Shown here in pieces: positions 6,303 through 13,835 of a stretch of 14,902 nt of DNA. Each line of letters begins with the position of its first letter. Within the stretch, counting starts at the first letter, position 1. The DNA is from CAZKCK01 sp964552325 (GTDB lineage: Bacteria; Bacteroidota; Bacteroidia; Bacteroidales; TTA-H9). Both the position numbers and the translations under genes were made by a program. The stretch lies in the NCBI GenBank assembly GCA_964552325.1, contig CAZKHA010000080.1:1-14902 (forward strand). The letters are read 5' to 3'. The notes under the pieces are model-generated. The model saw only the letters and a program-made list of their open reading frames with translations. It searched no databases and had not been told where the DNA came from.

Positions 6303-8258
6303 ATGAAAAACGCTGGATGCCATGTTCTTGCGCTTATTCTCCTATTATCTTTTACCAACGGATTTGGTCAGGGGCGCTTGCTACTAGCGGGTGGTGGAAA
6401 TGAAAAAAACAGCCAAAATGGTTGGAGCACCCCTGCTTATACATGGGCGGCCCAAGGCAAACGAGTGGCAGTTATTAGCAACGATGGTTCAGGATATGTA
6501 CCCTATTTTATAAACCAATGTGGGGCTAAATCGGCAAAAGATTTCATCATCCCTTCACAAACACTTGCCAATGAACCTGCACTTTATGATACGTTGATAA
6601 CCTATGGTTTCATTTTTTTTGCTGGTGGCGACCAATGGGATTATTACGCCAACTTTAAAGGAACCTGGTTGCAAAGGGCAGTGGATACCTTATATGTAAG
6701 AGGAGGAACTATAGGAGGAACCTCAGCCGGTATGCACATCCTTTCCGAAACTGTTTTCACGGCCCAGAACGGAACTGTTTATCCCGATGAATGTATTGAA
6801 AACCCTTTGAACCAGTACATGAAACTTTCGGATGATTTTTTCCATTTTATGCCTTCATATATATTTGATACCCATGTAGCCGAACGAGGCCGCTTTGCCC
6901 GCTTGGTAAGCTTTGTGGCAAATAGGGCTATCGCAAACTCCCAAAAAACCATTGGATTCGGATTGGATGATATGACTTGCATGACCGTGGATGAAAACAT
7001 GCTTGGAACCATTTATGGAACCGGAGCTGCTACGCTGGTATTAGCTGAACCTCACCAATTTTCGCAAAGCAACACGCACCTTAAGGCCGATTCCATCAGC
7101 ATATGGCAACTCTTACATGGCTGCACGTATAACTTTATAACCGGAGCTACAACCATAACCACCTTATCCCAAAATATTTCTCCGGCCCTTTCGGCCGAAA
7201 ATGCACAGCTTCATGTATTTACTTCAGGCAGCAACTCTTATGTGTACAACAAAAACATGTTGGAGGCCTTTGCAATAAAAGCGGGCTCAAATAGAAAGAT
7301 TCTGGCTATTTGTTCAACCATAAGTACCACCGTAACCCAATTTGTTGACTATTTACAAACGCTTGGACTCACCAACCTACAAGTTTTGCCTCTACAAACG
7401 GCCACTGGCAACGATGCCAACGAAGCTTCGGCGATAAATCAATCCGAAGGATTCTTGTTTATTAACAATACAATCAACCAATTAAGCACTTACCTAGAAA
7501 CACCAAACGGGCATTTGCTAAATGAAAAAATACGCGTGCCAGGTACTGTTTTAGCTTTTGTAGGGTCCGATAGCCGCCTGCCGGGTGCAAAAGTTATTGA
7601 AAACTACACTACATCTGGAGCTTCCTATTACGGTGAACTAGTTTTTTTGGAAGGCTTAAACCTATTGCCAAATACTGTTATCATGCCCGAAACATTTTCT
7701 AATTCTGATTATTACGAAAACACATCCACCGCAATACCTTACGCCATGGTTACGTATAGTTTAGGGTATGGAATCTGGTTGACCAACGATAATTACATGG
7801 CTTATTCGTACAATGGAAACAACTCATATATTAGGGGAAAAGGAAAGGCACCAGTTATGCTACTGATAAACAACGGCTTAAAAGGTGGGCTAAGTCAGCA
7901 TACAGCAACAGGGGCAGCAGGTAATCCGCGACAGGTAGCGGGTTTTGACCAAATGCTGTTTTATGCCTTGGGTGATGACGATACCTTAAGCCTAGGTTCA
8001 AGCGTAGGTGTTGAAAATGAGCTGGTACCAGATGAACTTTACACTGCTTATACAGATCATAAAAAACTAGTTATAAGATGTAAGATACCAAGCACATTTC
8101 AACTTTGCTTGTATGATGTTACGGGTCGTCAAGTCATGAACTGCATCCTAAGAAAACCCGAAGAAATACTTGATTTGTCGTACTTGAAAAATGGTATTTA
8201 TTTAGCGCACATTCAAAAGGACTCAATAAAACGAAGTTTTAAAATTATCTTAAATTAA
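6303..8258 (+). CDS. Cyanophycinase-like S51 peptidase with degenerate second domain and T9SS sorting domain
   Basis: A 651-residue exported serine peptidase-like protein, about twice the usual cyanophycinase length. After a signal peptide (about 1-23, ending GFGQ) comes a peptidase S51 domain (about 24-250) with GGDQ (108-111), the nucleophile motif GGTSAG (Ser141) and DTHVAERGRFARL (189-201), which keeps the His and three Arg residues of the cyanophycinase signature. Two positions differ from the norm: Thr190 where Gln is usual after Asp, and Asp223 (GLDDMT) where Glu is usual. Residues about 300-560 seem to repeat the same fold without catalytic residues. The C-terminus (about 575-651, LYDVTGRQV, LKNGIYLAHI) is a T9SS sorting domain, so the protein should reach the cell surface. 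It is the first gene of the operon. The proposed role is attack on extracellular cyanophycin, but activity is uncertain because of the substitutions. Confidence 0.85.
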   Translation: MKNAGCHVLALILLLSFTNGFGQGRLLLAGGGNEKNSQNGWSTPAYTWAAQGKRVAVISNDGSGYVPYFINQCGAKSAKDFIIPSQTLANEPALYDTLITYGFIFFAGGDQWDYYANFKGTWLQRAVDTLYVRGGTIGGTSAGMHILSETVFTAQNGTVYPDECIENPLNQYMKLSDDFFHFMPSYIFDTHVAERGRFARLVSFVANRAIANSQKTIGFGLDDMTCMTVDENMLGTIYGTGAATLVLAEPHQFSQSNTHLKADSISIWQLLHGCTYNFITGATTITTLSQNISPALSAENAQLHVFTSGSNSYVYNKNMLEAFAIKAGSNRKILAICSTISTTVTQFVDYLQTLGLTNLQVLPLQTATGNDANEASAINQSEGFLFINNTINQLSTYLETPNGHLLNEKIRVPGTVLAFVGSDSRLPGAKVIENYTTSGASYYGELVFLEGLNLLPNTVIMPETFSNSDYYENTSTAIPYAMVTYSLGYGIWLTNDNYMAYSYNGNNSYIRGKGKAPVMLLINNGLKGGLSQHTATGAAGNPRQVAGFDQMLFYALGDDDTLSLGSSVGVENELVPDELYTAYTDHKKLVIRCKIPSTFQLCLYDVTGRQVMNCILRKPEEILDLSYLKNGIYLAHIQKDSIKRSFKIILN

Positions 8259-8261
8259 ATT

Positions 8262-9521
8262 ATGAAGCGATTTATTCCATTTACACTTTTGATTCTCAGC
8301 ACTACCTTACTATGGGCGCAAGCTTCAAAAGGTTACCTAATGATAGTGGGTGGGGCCCTAGCCGATGAAAACAAGCTTGTGTACGAACGCATGCTCAGCA
8401 CGGCTGGAGGCGCTCAAAATGCCAAGATAGCCATTATCCCCTCAGCAAGCGGATCACCTGTTTCGAGTGCGGAAGCCTTTATAAATGCCTGCGAACGGTA
8501 TGGCGCAAAACGAGCCAACTGCGCTATTGTGCCTTTAGCCACCGAAGATGATGAAGATACGAAAGATGTGAATGAAAGCACTTGGGCAACCAACGGCAAC
8601 GAGACCAGCGTTGTAAACATGATTAAAAATGCTGATTTTGTGTGGTTTACCGGTGGTGATCAAATGCGGACAATGCGCGTTCTAAAACCAGAAGGTAATG
8701 AAACCAAAGCCTTTAAAGCCCTGTTGGCTGTATTGGACAAAGGCGGAATTATTGGGGGAAGCAGCGCAGGTGCTGCTATTCAAAGTGAAGTGATGATTGG
8801 TGGTGGAAGCAGCATAGGGGCGTTAAGCCTTGGATCAACTGACCAATACCGGACACAGGCCGAAGAAGCCTCTGGAATATTGTTACTTACCAAAGGATGT
8901 GGGTTTTTTACAGATGGAATAATCGACCAGCATTTTGACCGAAAAGCACGTTTGGGAAGATTGATTGTAGCTAATTGGGAAAACCGTGAAAAATACCCGC
9001 TTGGATTTGGGATAGATGAAAATACCGGGCTGTTTGTTGATAGAACAACTCGGACGGTAGAAGTAGTTGGCGCTGCGGGTGTGAGCATTATTGATGTAAG
9101 AAAAGCACAATCTTCACGCTCAAGTGAGGGTTATTCCTTTACTAATGTTGAGGTTAGCCTATTGGAGAATGGCGACAAACTTTCGCTAAACAACATGGAA
9201 CTACAACCACAACCATTGAAAAAACCTGCTAATGGCGAGGACTCCGACAATATTCGCCAAGAGATGCTTTCGGGGGCCATGAGCAGTTTTTCGAGCACTG
9301 TTCACGATTTACTGACGTATAGCCTGATTGACAATTATACAAACCAAAAAGTAGAAAACTATACTTTTATAAACCAAAACAAAGCATTCAGGTTAATTTT
9401 TTCAAAGACACCCGATACCAAAGGTTTTTATACGGCCCTGCCCGATGATGGTGACCATTACACCGTTTGGCGCGTACGCTGTGATATTGAACCTGTAAGC
9501 ATTGAAATTATTAAAAAATAA
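8262..9521 (+). CDS. Exported cyanophycinase (peptidase S51)
   Basis: A 419-residue peptidase with canonical cyanophycinase features. A signal peptide (about 1-21, LLWAQA) is followed by the S51 core (about 22-282): GGDQ (131-134), GGSSAG with nucleophile Ser168, the signature DQHFDRKARLGRL (222-234) with catalytic His224, and GIDENT (Glu253). The family cleaves cyanophycin to beta-Asp-Arg dipeptides. One of the three signature Arg positions is Lys228. An acidic loop (94-104, TEDDEDTKDVN) precedes the active site region. Residues about 283-419 are an extension beyond the usual length of about 270-300 and I do not recognise it. There is no lipobox and no T9SS tail, so it is probably periplasmic. 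It starts 3 bp after the preceding stop, so the two cyanophycinases are almost certainly co-translated. Its intact motifs make it the better candidate for the main enzyme. Confidence 0.92.
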   Translation: MKRFIPFTLLILSTTLLWAQASKGYLMIVGGALADENKLVYERMLSTAGGAQNAKIAIIPSASGSPVSSAEAFINACERYGAKRANCAIVPLATEDDEDTKDVNESTWATNGNETSVVNMIKNADFVWFTGGDQMRTMRVLKPEGNETKAFKALLAVLDKGGIIGGSSAGAAIQSEVMIGGGSSIGALSLGSTDQYRTQAEEASGILLLTKGCGFFTDGIIDQHFDRKARLGRLIVANWENREKYPLGFGIDENTGLFVDRTTRTVEVVGAAGVSIIDVRKAQSSRSSEGYSFTNVEVSLLENGDKLSLNNMELQPQPLKKPANGEDSDNIRQEMLSGAMSSFSSTVHDLLTYSLIDNYTNQKVENYTFINQNKAFRLIFSKTPDTKGFYTALPDDGDHYTVWRVRCDIEPVSIEIIKK

Positions 9522-9553
9522 GCACATATAACTAACTACTAAATAACCTACTT

Positions 9554-12460
9554 ATGAACAGATTCTTTTGGATACTATTGCTGGGTTTGTTTTTTCCTTG
9601 CTTCGTAATGGCGCAGGAAACAACTATCACAGGCAAAGTAAGCGCAACAGGTGATGGAAGCCCCATCCCAGGTGTTTCGGTACTTATAAAAGGTACCATG
9701 CGCGGAACCACTACTGACCTTGACGGAAATTTCAAACTAACCGCATCCACCACGGCCACCCTACAGTTTAGCATGGTAGGCATGAAAAAGCTAGAAATTC
9801 CTTTAAATGGCAAAACCAATATTAGTGTACAGCTTGAAGATGAGAAAATTGACCTCGGAGAAGTGGTGGTAACCGGTTACAGCACCAATAGCCGTAAGCT
9901 CATCACGGGTTCGTTGGGTGTTGTAAAAAGCGAAGAAATTAAAAACACCCCCTTACGTACCCTCGAAGGGGTAATGCAAGGCAAGGCTTCGGGGGTGTTA
10001 ATTACCCAAAACTCTGGAACACCTGGGGCACAAATGACCATGAAATTACGAGGCGGGAGTTCAATAAATGCAGGCAACCAACCACTAATTGTAATTGATG
10101 GAATTCCTGTGGTAACCGGCAATTATTCACAAGTAAGCTTTAGCGGTCAAGGCATTGATGCTTTATCGGATCTAAATCCATCAGATATTGAAAGTGTCAC
10201 CGTCTTAAAGGATGCTTCAGCCACAGCTATTTATGGTTCGCGCGGATCGAATGGTGTAATTTTAATAAGCACTAAACGAGGCAGCATTAAACGTACGGAT
10301 GTGGATTTATCGATGAGCTTTGGTGTGCAACAATTCCCATGGGAACGTAAACCCAAGCTGATGAATGCAGCAGAGTACAATGAATTTAAAGGAACAAATA
10401 TTCAAGGCATTGATACTGATTGGTTGCGTGAAGTGTTCCGCACGGCGCCCACCATGAATACCGAGTTATCCATCAGTGGGGGCGATCAAAAAACCAAATT
10501 CTTCATTTCAGGAAATTTCTATGGACAAAACGGTATTGTAATTGGAACCGATTACAAACGTTACAATGGCCGTATAAATCTGGACCATTCAATAAACAAC
10601 CGCTTTACTATCGGAGGCAATGTGGCTTTATCCTATTCTGATAACTCAAGAGTTGAGGGAGATCAATCTATCAACGGCCCTTTGACCAATGCCATGGCAA
10701 TGCCTCCTATATATCCGGTGTACGACGAGAATGGAAATTATGATGAAACGGGGCCTTATGCCAACCCTTTGGCCATTGCCAACGAAGCCACCAACAAAGC
10801 CTATACTGACCGGTTTAATGGCAATGTGTATTTAGATGTAAAGATTTTGGAAGGCTTGACCTTCAATACAAAACTTGGCGCTGATGTGTACAACCTGCGC
10901 GAACACTCCTACGACCCAACTACCACACGGCAAGGCGCCAAATACAATGGTTTAGGCATTGAAGGAACAACGAGGGTAAGCAACATTGTAAGCAACAATG
11001 TTTTGCAATACGCCAAAACCCTGAATGAAAAGCACAACCTTGATTTGTTGGCAGGTTACAGCTTTGAGAAGTATGCTGTTAGAAGCTCGTATATCGAAGC
11101 CATTGATTTCCCGAACGAACAATTTCAATACATTGCTTCGGCGGGTACCATTCGCGCAGCCAGTGCTTCGGCAAGCAACCGTGGAATGAATTCAGTTTTT
11201 GGTCAAGCCAAGTATGATTTTAGCCGCAAATACTTGCTAAACTTTACTGCTCGCTATGATGGCTCCTCTAAATTTGGCGAAAACAACCGTTATGGATTCT
11301 TCCCTGCCCTTTCGGCAGGCTGGCGTATCCAACAAGAAGAGTTTATGAAAAGTGTTAGCAGTATTAGCGAATTAAAAATAAGGGCAAGCATCGGTAAAAC
11401 AGGTAACGATGGTATTCCCGATTTCTCTTCCTTGAGCCTTTATGGCGGTGGTTCTAACTATGGCGGTTCTTCAGGCATTTATCCATTGCAATTACCTAAC
11501 CCTGACCTAAAATGGGAAACCACCCAACAAATAGGGTTTGGTTTTGACCTGGGGTTATTTGCTGATCGCATTACGCTAACAGCCGATTTTTACATGAATA
11601 ATACGAAAGACCTACTGCTATTCAGGCCTTTGCCCTCTTCTTCGGGCTATACAGGTATTTACAGTAATATTGGCGAACTAGAGAACAAAGGCGTTGAGCT
11701 AACTTTGACTAGCATTAACTTAAACAATACTTTAAAATGGGAAACCAGTTTTAATATTTCGCTCAATCGCAACAAGGTTACTAAACTTTATGATGGCCAA
11801 CCGATTGATGATATTGGACGTGGTGGCAACCGCGTGATGGAAGGCGAACCTATTGGTATTTTTTATGGTTACAACTGGCTTGGTGTTGACCCAACTACAG
11901 GAAGCCTCGTTTATGAAGATATCAACAAAGATGGACAGCTCACCAATGATGATCGAATGAAAATTGGAGATCCAAACCCTGATTTTTATGGAGGCATAAA
12001 CAATACTTTTACTTTAAACTCATTCGATTTAAGCATACTACTAACCTATAGCATTGGTAATGATATTTTTAATGGTATGCGAATTTATGCCGAACAAGTT
12101 ACGGGAATTGATAACCAATTGACTACCGTTTTGACTCATTGGACCAAACCGGGTGATATAACCAATATTCCATTGGCTGGAGACACTTATGCCTCATCAC
12201 GTTTTATTGAGGACGGCTCGTACCTAAAAGTCAAAAACATTACTTTGGGTTACAAACTTCCTAAACGTATTGCTAGTAAACTTAATATGCGTTCGTTAAG
12301 GGCATTTGCAACTGTACAAAACCTTTACACTTTTACGCCTTATACCGGAATGGATCCTGAAGTGAATTATGCTGGAAACGATGCCCTAAGGCTTGGTACC
12401 GACTTCTATACTTATCCACAGGCCCGTTCGTTTGTGGTTGGATTAACCCTTGGTTTTTAA
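9554..12460 (+). CDS. SusC/RagA-family TonB-dependent outer-membrane transporter
   Basis: A 968-residue SusC-type importer of typical length. It has a signal peptide (about 1-21, VMAQ), a carboxypeptidase-regulatory-like domain (about 24-97, ITGKVSATGDGSPIPGVSV), a TonB-box-like EVVVTGYS (103-110), a plug domain (about 112-245, with LIVIDGIP and ATAIYGSRGSNGVILI) and a 22-strand-type barrel ending in SFVVGLTLGF with the expected C-terminal Phe. There is no N-terminal STN signalling domain, so it is not expected to talk to an ECF sigma/FecR pair. It imports material bound by the SusD partner using TonB energy. The gene lies 32 bp after the second cyanophycinase and 20 bp before the SusD gene, so the likely cargo is cyanophycin fragments or beta-Asp-Arg. 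P. gingivalis RagAB, an oligopeptide importer, is a precedent for a non-glycan substrate. Confidence 0.95.
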   Translation: MNRFFWILLLGLFFPCFVMAQETTITGKVSATGDGSPIPGVSVLIKGTMRGTTTDLDGNFKLTASTTATLQFSMVGMKKLEIPLNGKTNISVQLEDEKIDLGEVVVTGYSTNSRKLITGSLGVVKSEEIKNTPLRTLEGVMQGKASGVLITQNSGTPGAQMTMKLRGGSSINAGNQPLIVIDGIPVVTGNYSQVSFSGQGIDALSDLNPSDIESVTVLKDASATAIYGSRGSNGVILISTKRGSIKRTDVDLSMSFGVQQFPWERKPKLMNAAEYNEFKGTNIQGIDTDWLREVFRTAPTMNTELSISGGDQKTKFFISGNFYGQNGIVIGTDYKRYNGRINLDHSINNRFTIGGNVALSYSDNSRVEGDQSINGPLTNAMAMPPIYPVYDENGNYDETGPYANPLAIANEATNKAYTDRFNGNVYLDVKILEGLTFNTKLGADVYNLREHSYDPTTTRQGAKYNGLGIEGTTRVSNIVSNNVLQYAKTLNEKHNLDLLAGYSFEKYAVRSSYIEAIDFPNEQFQYIASAGTIRAASASASNRGMNSVFGQAKYDFSRKYLLNFTARYDGSSKFGENNRYGFFPALSAGWRIQQEEFMKSVSSISELKIRASIGKTGNDGIPDFSSLSLYGGGSNYGGSSGIYPLQLPNPDLKWETTQQIGFGFDLGLFADRITLTADFYMNNTKDLLLFRPLPSSSGYTGIYSNIGELENKGVELTLTSINLNNTLKWETSFNISLNRNKVTKLYDGQPIDDIGRGGNRVMEGEPIGIFYGYNWLGVDPTTGSLVYEDINKDGQLTNDDRMKIGDPNPDFYGGINNTFTLNSFDLSILLTYSIGNDIFNGMRIYAEQVTGIDNQLTTVLTHWTKPGDITNIPLAGDTYASSRFIEDGSYLKVKNITLGYKLPKRIASKLNMRSLRAFATVQNLYTFTPYTGMDPEVNYAGNDALRLGTDFYTYPQARSFVVGLTLGF

Positions 12461-12480
12461 TCATTAAAAAGAAAATAGTC

Positions 12481-13815
12481 ATGAAAAAATATATTTTAAT
12501 TTCACTAATTTCACTTGCTTTGGTATCGTGCAGCAAAATGCTTGATGTAGAGCCAACACAAAGCATTGATGCCAACACAGCACTGAACTCAAAAAAAGGC
12601 ATTGAACGAGCTGTAAACGGTATGTATGATGCACTGCAACAAACAGGCTTGTATGGTAGGTTTGCCGCAGTAGCTGGCGATTTAGCTGCCGACAACCTCG
12701 ATTGGACCGGCACTACCCTGGACTATGGCCAGCTTACCAGCAAATCCATTACTACCAACAATGCCATTGTTGAAGGGCTATGGGCTTCATCGTATGATGC
12801 CATCAACAGGGCCAACAGCATTTTAGATCATATTGCTGACGTGGGTGATATGGCCGAAGCCGAAAAAAAGCAAGCCTCGGGTGAGTGTTTGTTTGTGAGG
12901 GCTTTATGTCATTTTGAGCTCATGCGCTTTTACGGATCGGTACCTTTAAAGCTGCAAGCCACTGTTGGCCTCGAGAACGTAAACGTAGCGCGTTCATCAA
13001 AGCAAGAGGTTATAAATGTGGTAATTGATGACCTTACAAAAGCAGTTTCGTACCTTGGTGATATGCCTGCAGGCTATGCTTCGCAAAAATCGGCAAAAGC
13101 ATTGTTGGCAAGGGCCTACTTGTACAACTCATATATAACAAGCGAAAGCCTGAAAATTACCGAAGCTGCAAAAGCATCCGCCATGGCCGATGAAGTTATA
13201 GTTTCAGGTGCTGAACTCCTTGCTAATTATGACGCACTGTGGTCAGCTGATGGCAACAATGAGTCGCTGTTTGAAGTTACGTTTAATGCACAAGACCGCA
13301 ATGTGATAGCTCAATACTTTTACCCTCGCCTGCTCACTGGAAGGTATGAATTTGCTCCTTCGGCAAGCCTTATCAATTGCTACGAAGCAGGTGATTTACG
13401 CAAGACAGCCTCTATTGCCACCGATGCTTCCAATTTTGTGTATGGCAACAAATACCGCGATTTAAGCGCGGGAGCTGATCGGGTTTATGTAGTAAGAACC
13501 GCTGAACTCTATGCCATAAAGGCCGAAGCCGCTCTTATAGCCGGAAACACTGCGGGTGTTTTGGCCAATTTGAATGTGCTCAGGAGCAGGGCTGGTTTAT
13601 CACCACTTGAAAACACCTCTGCGTACACGCCACTTGAACTTCTCTTGCAGGAGTGCCGTGCTGAATTTGCCTTTGAAGGCCACCGTTGGCATGATTTGGT
13701 GCGCACCGGAAAAGCTACTGAAGTACTGGGCATTGACCAAAACCATACCTTGTTCCCCATTCCTTTAAGCGAAATGCAAACCAATAAATTGATGACACAA
13801 AACCCCGGTTACTAA
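12481..13815 (+). CDS. SusD/RagB-family surface lipoprotein
   Basis: A 444-residue SusD-type substrate-binding lipoprotein, somewhat shorter than the common 500-600 residues. The lipoprotein signal ends LALVSC with lipidated Cys17, followed by SKMLDVEPTQS, a standard SusD opening. The helical TPR-type core includes typical family sequence (ERAVNGMYDAL, INRANSILDHI, ECLFVRALCHFELMRFYG) and the C-terminal domain has the hallmark ECRAEFAFEGHRWHDLVRTG and the ending FPIPLSEMQTNKLMTQNPGY. SusD proteins act as a lid on the SusC barrel and hand over substrate. It pairs with the transporter encoded 20 bp upstream. The short length implies fewer or smaller loop insertions, which may fit a repetitive peptide-like ligand, but no specificity residues can be named from sequence alone. 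Confidence 0.95.
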   Translation: MKKYILISLISLALVSCSKMLDVEPTQSIDANTALNSKKGIERAVNGMYDALQQTGLYGRFAAVAGDLAADNLDWTGTTLDYGQLTSKSITTNNAIVEGLWASSYDAINRANSILDHIADVGDMAEAEKKQASGECLFVRALCHFELMRFYGSVPLKLQATVGLENVNVARSSKQEVINVVIDDLTKAVSYLGDMPAGYASQKSAKALLARAYLYNSYITSESLKITEAAKASAMADEVIVSGAELLANYDALWSADGNNESLFEVTFNAQDRNVIAQYFYPRLLTGRYEFAPSASLINCYEAGDLRKTASIATDASNFVYGNKYRDLSAGADRVYVVRTAELYAIKAEAALIAGNTAGVLANLNVLRSRAGLSPLENTSAYTPLELLLQECRAEFAFEGHRWHDLVRTGKATEVLGIDQNHTLFPIPLSEMQTNKLMTQNPGY

Positions 13816-13835
13816 TTCTTTAAACTTAGATGACT

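Noticed and set aside
6290..6403. Possible 37-codon leader frame (ATG at 6290) with AGGAGG nine bases upstream, overlapping the cyanophycinase start out of frame
   Set aside because: The Shine-Dalgarno-like sequence is striking, but Bacteroidota seldom rely on such sites, and the peptide (MLNNYEKRWMPCSCAYS...) shows no attenuation pattern such as Arg or Asp runs. It probably reads the signal peptide region by chance. Conservation in relatives would change this.
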